In this document: positions 1 to 17,467 of the stretch, piece by piece
Layout of the letters: the number at the start of each line of letters is the position of its first letter
How positions within the stretch are numbered: position 1 is the stretch's first letter
Assembly: GCF_021917145.1 (NCBI RefSeq)
Contig: NC_061071.1
Location: 832,460-896,459, forward strand
Direction of reading: 5' to 3'
Origin: Hypomesus transpacificus
Taxonomy: Eukaryota > Chordata > Actinopteri > Osmeriformes > Osmeridae
Length of the DNA: 64,000 bases
Position numbers and translations under genes: made by a program
Notes under the pieces: model-generated
The model's database searches: none
The model's input: the letters and a program-made list of their open reading frames with translations, nothing else
Told to the model about the DNA's origin: nothing

Positions 1-337
1 TATTTCCATGACAACAATACTTGGCTGACAGGTGTTCATAAAATACCAAGGTAAACTCAAATCTGTAAACTAGCTAACAAGATGGATGTAACGAAATTAT
101 ACTAGAAATAGGGTGGTTGTTCATCACAAGGCTTTTGATAGTATATGGTCTATCTCTTTTATAAACGTAGTAACAAATGTTAACAAAAACTAACTAGATC
201 ATTGTCATCGTAACAGGTACTGTAGGTTAGCTACTGTACATAGTACTAGTCGAGGTCCACTTTTTGACCATTGCTATTACAAGTGACTGGCGGACTTGAA
301 GTTTGAACTTATAATACTGTTCGTTAAATGTGCCAGT

Positions 338-3300
338 ATGTTTAGAAAAACAACCTGGAAGAACACTGTCAGCGATGCAGTTAGTTGGCACCAGGACCAA
401 GCCCTGAACACAACTATATTCATACTGAAGGAATATGGTCCAATCGGATTCTTGCTCAAAGAGGAGGGGGAGTCCAACAACTTTAAAGTAAGGCACTATG
501 TCAATCCTTGCATAATTTTGCAAAAGTAGCCCAGGCTTGCTAGCAGGCAGTCATATTTGTTTTTTTTCTTTTTTAAATATATTCAATTGCTGATATTGAT
601 ATTTTATTATATAGCAGTTGTGTTATCATCATTCATTGATCTTTCAGGTTTGCTTAGGAGATCCACATACTTGTACCTGTTCAACTTTTCTCAAAGACAG
701 GGACCCCTGCAAACACATATGCTGGTAAACAGAAAACCTATAACTATTTTTAATGTGACTAAGAAGTTGTAAACTAATTACACCTTAATTACAGGGTTTT
801 AATGAGGAAATTCAGACTGCCAAGAGAACACGAATGTAAGTTCTTTAAAATGCCTACAGGTCTGCAGTTTCCTGAATCTCAAGACAAAATCGAATCCATG
901 TAAAAGATAAATTAGATATTTATGTGCAGTTGTTTTTGTGTTGTATCAACTTCCAGACTGTTTTCAGCAAGGCCTTGTGGAGAGGCAGATTGTGGAGGTG
1001 CTCCATGGTTTACACAAGAGCAGAACCCCGCAGCAACCGGACTCGTTGGCCTCAGCTGAAGAGAAGCCGGATCCGGACCAGGAAGATGGGAGCATACACC
1101 AGAAGGGGATCCAAGCTCAGGATGTGTGTCCCATCTGTCAGGAGGAGCTACTGGAAAAGCTTCTACCTGTGTGTTTTTGCAGGTTGGTTTGACAATAATA
1201 GATAATAATAACAAATTATATTTATAATGCACTCAATATTTAGACAATCTCTGAGTACTACAAAGCATATAATACAATAAATAAATAAGTAAAAATAAAC
1301 AATCAAAGTTTATTAATTAAAATAAAATAAAAAAAGATCATGGTTTAACAGCTAATTCTGAATGAATTCTTTAAGAAATTTTTGATTCAACGGAAAACTG
1401 CCTTCAAGCATAGCACCTTCTGACTATTTCCTGTAATTTACCCATACCCATTTTCAGGTTTGGTTGTGGCAACAATGTTCACATCTCGTGTATGAAAGTG
1501 TGGGCTGACCATCAGCCCCCGTCGGATCTGAAAGCCATGGTGAAGTGCCCCCTATGCAGAGAGGACTTTGGGCCTTTGAAACTCCTGCAGGAACAGGTGA
1601 AGAACTCTGCCAAGCTCCACACGCCTGCAGAGAGAGAGAAGCCGGACAAACACCTGGGTATCCTCTGTAACAATTGCAGAGTTTGTCCTATTACAAGGAA
1701 GTGCTTCAAGTAAGTCAACGTTTCTTTCTGGTGTCAAAATAATACCCTGGCCTAATGCAGTACAATAATAATATTTGACCTTGACATTGAACTTACTGTA
1801 TGTCTCCCCTATATGCACCTCATCTCAGTATAAATAATTCTGTTCAGATGCACTGTCTGCAGTTATTACCATCTCTGTGAGGAGTGCATGAGGAGGAATT
1901 GTCATCCACAGCATATATTTGCAATGCGAATGGTAGGCTCCTTTCGTGAAACATTGTGAAATGTCTCATGTGTATTGGTTTTGACAGACAGTCTCAGCAA
2001 ATAATATGGTTATTTAATCTCCTTTAGAAACGGACCCAGAAGTGGAGACCAGTGAAACAGCTGGTCTTTCACACATTGGAGACAACTGAGCTGTCAGAGA
2101 ATGCCAGGCAAGAATTCCCTCATCCATGGAATACTTTCAGTCCAAAATCCACACATTTGATAAAGCAATAAAGAACTATAGTGAATAGTCGAAACCTATA
2201 AATCGCAGTCACTCTTACATTTTTCAAAAATATTTTCGAAATGTTAGATGTTAATTATATGAGGAAATTTGCAATCATTGAGCCATGTTTCATGTAAACC
2301 CAATTTTTTTTCATCCACATCTCAGCTCGGTTCCAATGGAGAGTGACCCAGTGCCAGAACATGTGGTGAAGAGCCTTCCTGTGGTTCGTGTGAGGATAGG
2401 CAGCCGACTATTGGACCCTGGTCAGCAGTGCAGAATGTGTCTCAGGAACTTTAACCTTGGTCAGAATGTCAGAACTCTGCCCTGCCATCACAAGGTTCAC
2501 ATAAATACATGTTTCTGAATTTTAATCTTAATTTATTCAGTTTCCCTGTAGACAAGACTATTTTTTCAGTGTAGCCCTTTTCATGTCAGAATGAAGAAAT
2601 AGCAAACCCTTCATTGAATTGTAGTCCTCCCTGTCTCAAGGTTGATCTTTTTTTTCTCCTCTTTAGTTTCATAAAGATTGCGTTGACGGATTTCTACAGA
2701 GGTCCAACTTTTGCCCCCTGGACGGCTTTGTCATCTTCAACCCGTTGCTGTGGTGCTGCAAATGGGATAAGAGCACAGGAAAGCTGGCCTCTGCCCTTAC
2801 ACAAACCCAGACCAAGCTCTCTGACAAGCAGGAGCAGCTGTTCGTCCCTGGAGTGTCCCTCCTTCATAAGGCAGTCTCCAGACCTCTTCCCTCCCTGGGT
2901 GTAGCTACCTCTGATGAACTCGCTGGTGCCCTCTTACCAGACCCAGTGATCCACGGCTTACAGGGTCTTTGCATCAACACGACGAGCAAAGAGATGATAG
3001 ATCACCAGAGAGACACGGAAGAGAAAAGAGTTCTTTCGAAAGCTCTTCTAAGTAGGAAAAGCTACTCGTCTGAACAACTCGGCTGCCCTTCTGACCAGCT
3101 TAGGAAAGATCTATTAGGGGTAAGACCAGGAACTAAATCACGCCTGTATAAAATGAGAACAGGGCAACGTAGGACAGTCTCGTCAGACAGGTTGGCAGTC
3201 AACGGAGGGAGTGGAGGAAGCCTGCAGGGCCTGTTTGTAGGTTTAAGAATGACTGAAGCAGAAATGACCGATGCCCCTCCTCATAACGCTGCCAGCATCC

Positions 3301-3428
3301 TGCGGAGAAACAGGACAGTGAAGAAGCTGAGAGCCAGACCCAGATTCGACCCTGGGGACAGGCTAACTTCTGGGCTGAGAATGGCTGGGGTGCTTATAAG
3401 CACTCAACACCAGGGGAAATCAGAATGA
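338..3428 (+). CDS. zswim2: E3 ubiquitin-protein ligase ZSWIM2 (complete, 9 coding exons)
   Basis: Exons read as 338-487, 648-724, 795-835, 957-1182, 1458-1709, 1848-1932, 2028-2107, 2326-2494 and 2667-3428. They sum to 614 codons including TGA (613 aa; human ZSWIM2 is a little over 630). In order: SWIM zinc finger with CTC at residues 59-61 and CKH at 71-73; first RING from about C147 (CPIC) to C198 (CPLC); ZZ-type finger from about 234 (CNNC) to 280; second RING-H2 from about C339 to CPLD at 376; then a basic, low-complexity tail with no recognised domain. The family is known as a self-ubiquitinating E3 ligase studied in testis and Fas-induced apoptosis; the substrate cannot be read here. 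The start is the ATG of MFRKTTWK, which precedes the conserved WHQDQAL block. Intron 7 uses a GC donor (after 2107). The gene is convergent with fam171b. Confidence 0.93.
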
Positions 3429-5786
3429 GACCTGGCAGTCTTTATGAAGATGTGTCCTGCAACTGGAATGTAAGAGTAAGATTAAAATGATTAATCACTC
3501 AACAAAGTAACAAGAGGATTGTACTGTATATGACAGTTAAGATTGGCAACTCTGGCCTGAGGAAGCAAACTTCCTGTTTGCTGTGATTTAACTTCCTGTT
3601 TTCTGCCAATGTTTTTTTTTACTAATGTTTTACTGTTAAAATTATTTGTAAAACCGGCAATATTTTTAAGAAAAATGTGTCACTCATTATTTGGTATCAA
3701 GTGAGTTTATTAAGTAAACTTGGTAAGTGCACAAAAAGGCAGACTAATACCACTACTTTCATATACAGAAGTAAACCAACACAAGTTGCCCATTTTGTAA
3801 GCTTTAAGCCTATAAATTAAGATACAGTAGAAATACAATACAGCACATTGAAATAAATACAGGGATATACATTCAGCAAATGCCACTTTTCAAATTTTCA
3901 ATGGCAAAATAAAAAATACAAAGTTAATTCTTTCAATCCCCTTTTTACAGTATGCATCATTACTGATCTGGTGAACAACTTGCGATGCTACATTTATAAT
4001 TAAGGTACAAGTTGCTACAATTCAAAGTTTTTGCGCTGTATCGTCTAATGGTATCTAAAGCTTGAATTTGTTATATCGTGTCTTGAAACTTTCTCACTCT
4101 AAACACTGGGATGCATTCTCTCATAACTTCTTTGCTAAAAGCTAAGGAAATGGAGATGTTGTACACATACTGTATGCACATTCTAAACATAAAAAGACAA
4201 TCACACACAATGCTTATACACAAACAGCTATTAATGTAGCTAACTACCATATTGAGCCCATAAGCACTGAGGGAAAATATGTCACTACACTACCATGAAG
4301 GAAGACTAAATATGGCCACAATGCCGATGATGTTTCAAACTCAGCACACACTCTAATATTGCTGGATAAGTCGTTTTCAGGAAATTAGCATCAGTTTGTG
4401 CTTCATGAAATTTCTTTACAGTAAGAGGTCATTGAATTAATAACCTCTATTGCCAATTGAGTGCTGTGAAAACTGAACACTTTGGTTGTGTTCTATTATA
4501 ATAATGTAACAATAACAATGTATTAATTTCAGACACTTTTATCCAAATCGACATACAGAGGAGAATTTCAACCTGCAACCTCAAGATCTGCAGACAAATG
4601 CTCCATCACTCACTTACACCCACCTCTTGTTCTGTAAGTTTTCATTGTGATTTAAATTACTTTAAACGCATATTAGACAGTCTGTACTGATTGTCTAATG
4701 CCCAACTGTGGTAAAATACAATATCACAAACAGATAAAAGTGTTCTGTGCTTGGCTGAACTCGTCAATGAAAACCTCATCAAGCCATATGAAAGAGATCA
4801 GTGTGAGAATTATGACTTGCAAACCTTTGAACAACTACAGTTACTACAGTGTTTGACAAATATATTAATGTAAGATATGACTGTTTACATCGACCTCCCT
4901 CAGATCACGGTAGCATTCACATGGTTTAAGACGCTTTATGTAAAATCTAAGTAACTTCTTTCTTGTCGCACACAGTGTAATATTTCCTTTCATGCATTCT
5001 CAAATAAAGGGTTCAAGCCCCAAAACAATGAAGACCTCACAAGGGGCAGTTGTGCATCGCAATATAATGTACATAAGTGTCTGCTTTCCAGTACTCTTGT
5101 ATTGTTGGTCCAATATAAGACCTTGAATATATCGCAAATGCAACCTGGACTCTTTAAATTGAAAGAAAATTGATGGTTTGAAGGCCAGCTGAGAGTAAAC
5201 CAGAAGTAAGCACTGTGGATGTGTAGTTGCGTTAATATAGATTTTCTTTCAAAAGCAGGCATTTATGGTGCGAGTAACTGTACTGTACAAGGACTGTCTT
5301 TATACAGCCTTCTCATCTGTTCTATAGATAACATTTCCAGTAGATTCTACAATGCTCAAAATCTGTATCCTTTAATTTGATCGCAAACCATCGACACACA
5401 TCCAAAATAACAACAGGCTTAAGGAAGGCACCCTCTGGTGCTGTTCTCAAGAATTAGGGGGCAATGAGACATGCGTAGACACTGTAAAGCGTCTCGCTGG
5501 TGATTATTCCAAGTTTAGGGAGAGTCCGCAACTGTCGCTCGGCATGTCAACCAAATTGTCAAACTGACAAACATCCTGCCTCTGTAGCTTACTTCGTTTG
5601 TGACTTTTTGTCACGCAGCAATGCACTGACCACTATGCCAATACGTATGCAAGTTTTAGGGTTAAAGACTTTTCCATGGAGGACAATTTGAATTTAGAAA
5701 TGACCGTGCAGTCAGGACTGAAGTAAGGCTCGATTTCTCAATTTTGTTGATTGGATGGCCGTATTTGTCAGTTGGTGTCCATAGCT
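3429..5786. other. Intergenic / 3' UTR stretch between convergent zswim2 and fam171b
   Basis: No coding region is supported here. The first part should hold the zswim2 3' UTR; an ATTAAA-like signal lies near 3481. The rest up to the fam171b stop probably contains the fam171b 3' UTR, with AATAAA on the minus strand (tttatt near 3704). AT-rich. A degraded SINE-type tail lies at about 4530-4615. Confidence 0.5.
4530..4615 (-). repeat. Diverged SINE-like tail fragment
   Basis: The sequence around 'cacttttatccaaatcgac' resembles the tail shared by the SINE copies at 35178-35358 and 49643-49805 ('gcgacttacagta' next to 'ttatcc'). Only the tail is convincing; the part beyond it differs from those copies. 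The minus orientation is inferred from that tail. Confidence 0.4.
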
Positions 5787-11793
<6,007 letters not shown>

Positions 11794-13376
11794 GGCGAAA
11801 GGGAGCGGCGACCCAAAGACATAACTGCGCCAATCGAGGTGAGAGGGGAAGAATGGGGTCTAGCAGATTCTTTTGTCATGTAGACCTCATAGCTGGGTAG
11901 CAGTAGGTTAACCCAACCTATGCACCGATCACTGGCTGGTGACGGGCTGGTGCTGATGCTGGATTTTTGGGGCGTGTGTTATAGAGGCAGACATGCTCTT
12001 GGTGTTACATCATAGCGCTCGATACCGCCCTCTGTCGCTTGCTACAAACAACCCAAAGTTGCAGTAAATACATGCTTTGTATCAGAGGCACCAACCACCA
12101 AGTGGCAATATTGTATCATTTTCCAGTAGCTTATTTTTTTTATATTATACGACACGTTACTTCTAAATAATCCTTGCAGGGGGTTTCACCAAAACGAATT
12201 CAAACTAATCCCAGACTATGATTACTTTATTCAACCATAACTTGAATTCCTGGTTTAAGATATTCTCATTCTAGATAATAAAACAAATTCAGAATAAAGA
12301 GTATAAATAATCAAGTTTAACTTCAGAAAAACCTATGTTGGCTTCCAAGTTAACCTATGTTGGAAAATTGTTCAGAAGGACTATTTCAGTCCACACCGTT
12401 TTGAGCAATGTCTCTGGATAGATGTGTCGATCTATTTAAATTATTGCTTATCAAACATTTTCAAAAAGTAATTTTCAACAAAAACAAATATGATACACCT
12501 GGTTAAAATGACTGTTAATTAGTAATACAAGGAAGTGAAAGATATGCATAGTAAGGGGGACATAATAGGATTGTGCAGCCCATAGTGTCTCATGTTCATC
12601 CCTTTTAAACAATCTGCTTGGTTTTTGTATGTGTTAACCTGCTCCTCTCCCCAAACATGTGATGTGAATACTCAGGGCACGTGTTATCAATGCTGAACAA
12701 AAAACAAACCATGGAAGATGGCGGGTGTTTTAATGAGATTCATCAGTGAAATTTGTATTCGGCAGTTATTTGTGGAATTTCTTTATTGAATAGTCAAAGG
12801 GACTGCTGCTCACTTTTCAAGCATTATTTTTCCATTTTGAGTCATTTTTACAATGATATTCACGACAGAAACACAAATAAATACTCTATGGTATACATGT
12901 TATAACTTTTTATCTATGTTACCATGATTACATATACAATTAAAATGAGATGACTGTAAGCTCCAGTACAGCATCACCATGACCCATCAACAAAAGAAGC
13001 AATATATACATCCAATATACACTCTCCTTCCTCCTGCCATCTCACCCACACCACCATCCTGGTTTTTCTGAATTCAGCAGAGGCCGTCTGCCTCTCTGCA
13101 CCTCACTGATAAACGACTTTCTCCACCAATGGTTTTAATGGGGCGCTGTGGGCATTGCGCAGTCCAGTCTTGGGCAGAACATCAGTTTCTTCTCATACTG
13201 AGAAGCCGATCACTTCTCAGGAACAGTTAATTTTGGACACAGCTTTGTGACTCCATGACAAAACAGTTCTATACCGTAAAGCACACGTTGTTCCTTCGAG
13301 AGAGAATCCTTTCAACTAATTGTCTTCGTATACACAACACTATAGTGGTTAGTATAGTAGGTTATATAGACTACTA
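11794..13376. other. fam171b promoter side and AT-rich intergenic DNA
   Basis: Immediately upstream of the fam171b start (11793, minus strand) the sequence is relatively GC-rich to about 12050, as expected of a 5' UTR/promoter, but no specific element is convincing. From 12100 to 13376 I see AT-rich DNA with no gene. Confidence 0.4.
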
Positions 13377-13674
13377 GTCCAGTCATTTTATGAAAAAAGG
13401 TAGGACAAATTGCAACAGAAGCAAACTCAACTGATTTTGTATCCTCAATATGTCCTGAGTAAGGAAAAAAAAATCCCAGAAGAATCCCATTAGGGGAAAG
13501 TTTCGAAAAAGACTAAACTATTGACTATTCATACGATTATTCATTCTTTTTCTCATGTAAATAGGGTAAAAATGTTAACCTTTAGATATCACCATGTGAA
13601 GAAAAAAAAGCATCCTGCTGTGGACTCTGTTTACTTCATTAATGTGTTTACTGTGTTAATGGACTGAGGATGGG

Positions 13675-13765
13675 AATAGAATTGGGTATTCGGTTTCGGA
13701 TTCGGCTGAATCTTAACCAGTGGATTCGGTATTCAACCAAAACCAAAAAATCTGTATTCGGTGCA
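13675..13765. repeat. Fragment of a 'TTCGG'-rich hAT-like MITE
   Basis: A short stretch rich in repeated 'attcggt' and ending 'tcggtgcatcccta', a terminus commonly seen in fish hAT-type non-autonomous elements. It sits between the left TIR and the tandem array of the larger element. The family assignment is from memory. Confidence 0.45.
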
Positions 13766-13775
13766 TCCCTAATTT

Positions 13776-16700
13776 GGAGTCATCACAGAGCCAGCACCAC
13801 AGAGGTCACCATATCTGACGGTCGTCAGAATATGTGACCTCAATGTAGCTGCTTACCGAAGGAGTTAAAACTTTAACAATGGTTTGGGGTGTTTACGTCA
13901 TTTAAACTTTTAACTCCTTTGGGAAGCAGTTACGGTTGGGTCACACAATTATAATTTTATTTTTTTGGGTCACACATTCTGACGGCTGTCAGAAATGGTG
14001 ACCTCTATGGAACTGGCTCTGTGATGGCTCCAAATAAAAAAATATAGTTCCAGATTAGTGTGAAGGTATGATAGAACTACTTCAAACCATTGTTTGAAGT
14101 TTTAAGTCATTTGGGAAGCAGTAATGATGGGGTCACACGTAATTTTTATTTTTTTTATTTTTTGGGGGTGGGGTCACAAATTCTGACGGCTGTCAGACAT
14201 GGTGACCTCTGTGGAACTGGCTCTGTGATGGCTCCAAATCAGAAAATATGGTTCCAGATTAGTGTGAAGGGATTATATGACTACCACAAACCATTGCTTG
14301 AAGATTTAACTCCTTTGGGCAGCAGTTATGGTGGGGTCAAACATTTTTTGGAGGGCTTTTTTTCTGGGTCACACATTCTGACAGCTGTCAGAAATGGTGA
14401 CCTCTGTGGAACTGGCTCTGTGATGGCTCCAAATCAGAAAATATGGTTCCAGATGAGTGTGAAGGTATGATAGAACTGCTCCAAACCATTGTTTGAAGTT
14501 TTAACTCATTTGGGAAGCAGTTACGATGGGGTCACAAGTAATTTCGATCTTTTTTTGTTTTTGGGTCACACATTCTGACGGCTGTCAGAAATGGTGACCT
14601 CTGTGGAACTGGCTCTGTGATGGCACCAAATGAGAAAATATGGTTCCAGATTAGTGTGAAGGGATGATATGACTACCACAAACCATTGTTTGAAGATTTA
14701 ACTCCTTTAGGAAGCAGTTACGGTGGGATCACACATTTTTTGGAGGGCTTTTTTTCTGGGTCACACATTCTGACGGCTGTCAGAAATGGTGACCTCTGTG
14801 GAACAGGCTCTGTGATGGCTCCAAATCAGAAAATATGGTTCCAGATGAGTGTGAAGGTATGATAGAACTACTCCAAACAGTTGTTTAAAGTTTTAACTAA
14901 TTTGGGAAGCAGTTTTGATGGGGTCACAAGTAATTTCGATCTTTTTTAATTTATTTTTTGGGTCACACATTCTGACGGCTGTTAGAAATGGTGACCTCTG
15001 TGGAACTGGCTCTGTGATGGCTCCAAATCAGAAAATGTGGTTCCAGATGAGTGTGAAGGGATGATATGACTACCACAAACCATCGTTTAAAAATTTAACT
15101 CCTTTGGGAAGCAGATACGGTGGGATCACACATTTTTTGGAGGGCTTTTTTTCTGGGTCACACATTCTGACGGCTGTCAGAAATGGTGACCTCTGTGGAA
15201 CTGGCTCTGTGATGGCTCCAAATGAGAAAATATGGTTCAAGATTAGTGTGAAGGTATGATATGACTACCACAAACCATCGTTTGAAGATTTAACTCATTT
15301 GGGAAGCAGTTTTGACGGGGTCACAAGTAATTTCGATCTTTTTTTTATTTATTTTTTGGGTCACACATTCTGACGGCTGTCAGAAATGGTGACCTCTGTG
15401 GAACTGGCTCTGTGATGGCTCCAAATGAGAAAATATGGTTCCAGATTAGTGTGAAGGGATGATATGACTACCACAAACCATCGTTTGAAGTTTTAACTCA
15501 TTTGGGAAGCAGTTACGATGGGGTCACAAGCAATCACGATCATTTTATTTTTTGGGTCACATATTCTGACGGCTGTCAGAAATGGTGACCTCTGTGGAAC
15601 TGGCTCTGTGATGGCTCCAATTTAGAAAATATGGTTCCAGATTAGTGTGAAGGGATGATAGAACTACTCAAAACCATTGTTTGAAGTTTTAACTCATTTG
15701 GGAAGCAGTTTTGACAGGGTCACAAGTAATTTCGATCTTTTTTTAATTTATTTTTTGGGTCACACATTCTGACGGCTGTCAGAAATGGTGACCTCTGTGT
15801 AACTGGCTCTGTGATGGCTCCAAATGAGACAATATGGTTCCAGATTAGTGTGAAGGGATGATATGACTACCACAAACCATCGTATGAAGATTTAACTCCT
15901 TTGGGAAGCAGTTTAGGTGGGATCACACATTTTTTGGAGGGCTTTTTTTCTGGGTCATACATTCTGACGGCTGTCAGAAATGGTGACCTCTGTGGAACTG
16001 GCTCTGTGATGGCTCCAAATGAGAAAATACGGTTCCAGATGAGTGTGAAGGGATGATATGACTACCACAAACTATCGTTTGAAGATTTAACTCCTTTGGG
16101 AAATAGTTACGGTGGGATCACACATTTTTTGGAGGGCTTTTTTTCTGGGTCACACATTCTGACGGCTGTCAGAAATGGTGACCTCTGTGGAACTGGCTCT
16201 GTGATGGCTCCAAATCAGAAAATATGGTTCCAGATTAGTGTGAAGGTATGATATGGCTACCACAAACCATCGTTTGAAGATTTAACTCATTTGGAAAGCA
16301 GTTTTGACGGTTTCACAAGTAATTTCGATCTTTTTTTTATTAATTTTTTGGGTCACACATTCTGACGGCTGTCAGAATTTTTGACCTTTGTAGAATTGGC
16401 TCTTTGATGGCTCCAAATGAGAAAACATGGTTCCAGATTAGTGTGAAGGGATGATATCACTACCACAAACCATCGTTTGAAGATTTAACTCCTTTGGGAA
16501 GCAGTTACGGTGGGATCACACATTTTTTGGAGGGCTTTTTTTCTGGTTCACACATTCTGACGGCTGTCAGAAATGGTGACCTCTGTGGAACTAGCTCTGT
16601 GATGGCTCCAAATCAGAAAATATGGTTCCAGATGAGTGTGAAGGTATGATATGACTACCACAAACCATTGTTTGAAGTTTTTACTCATTTGGGAAGCAGT

Positions 16701-16925
16701 TACGATGGGGTCGTAAGTAATTTTGATCTTTTTTTGTTTTTGGGTCACACATTCTGACGGCTGTCAGAAATGGTGACCTCTGTGGAACTGGCTCTGTGAT
16801 GGCTCCAAATGAGAAAATATGGTTCCAGATTAGTGTGAAGGGATGATATGACTACCACAAACCATCGTTTGAAGATTTAACTCCTTTGGGAAGCAGTTAC
16901 GATGGGGTCACACATAATTTCGATT
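13776..16925. repeat. Tandem array of about 15 units of 194-203 bp with palindromic cores
   Basis: The core 'tctgacggctgtcaga' starts its 'gac' at 13981, 14184, 14380, 14577, 14772, 14973, 15169, 15372, 15568, 15771, 15965, 16161, 16363, 16559 and 16755, so periods are 194-203 bp. Each unit continues with 'ggtgacctctgtggaactgg' and 'gaagcagtta'-type sequence. Two spacer types are mixed: A, containing 'ttttttggagggcttt', and B, containing 'caagtaatttcgatc'. The first unit (about 13776-13870) is a diverged copy in inverted orientation. Open frames across the array are by-products of the repeat. Confidence 0.95.
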
Positions 16926-17467
16926 ACTAACATCAAGACAATTTTTTTTTTTTTTCTAAGTTATTTTGAAATTGTTTGTTAACATGGGCAAACGCTGCAT
17001 AATCCAATTAGGTATATGAATCTCTGCCCCTTGTTGCGACATTTGTTTGCCTCTAGTCTTTTACTGTAAGATGTCAACAAGATTCTGCAACACATTTTCA
17101 CCATATATCCAATGTCTACAAATGTTGTGGTATTTGCTAAATAGCGCATACATTGTTATGCACCGTTTTCTAATGTTACCAAGAAAAATCTGGCAATAAT
17201 TATTTTGTTTGTTTTTTATGTAAGTAATCAACTCAGTATTTTCATGGTGATATCTAAAGGTTAAAAATGTTTGCCTATTCGCATGTGAAAAAGAATGAAT
17301 ATGAATAGGCTTTATTTGGGTCATATCAAAACTTTCCCTATAATGGGATTCTTCTGGGCTTCTTTTTCCTTAGTCAGGACATAATGACGATACAAAATCA
17401 GTTGGGTTTGCTTCTGTTGCAATTTGTCCTAGGTTGACCCCCATTTTGGCTTAAAATGACTGGACTA

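Larger units (their letters stand above)
13377..17465. mobile_element. Non-autonomous TIR element carrying an internal tandem array
   Basis: The left terminus (from 13377, GTCCAGTCATTTTA...) recurs as reverse complement at the right terminus (...TAAAATGACTGGAC ending 17465). The match continues imperfectly for about 220 bp, covering 13377-13597 and 17240-17465. Shared blocks include 'ttgcaacagaagcaaact', 'cccattaggggaaagtt'-type sequence and 'ctttagatatcaccatg'. Both ends abut TA (13375-13376 and 17466-17467), as a TA target duplication would give. No transposase ORF is present. The interior is mainly a tandem array (13776-16925). The TA flanks suggest a Tc1/mariner-type mobiliser, but TIR sequence alone does not prove it. 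Confidence 0.8.

Noticed and set aside
14090-14470. 126-aa plus-strand open frame in the tandem array
   Set aside because: It repeats the same peptide once per satellite unit and has no family resemblance; it follows from the repeat itself.
13776-16925. CRISPR-like regular spacing
   Set aside because: Units of about 200 bp are repeated along their whole length, not short repeats with unique spacers, and the DNA is vertebrate.
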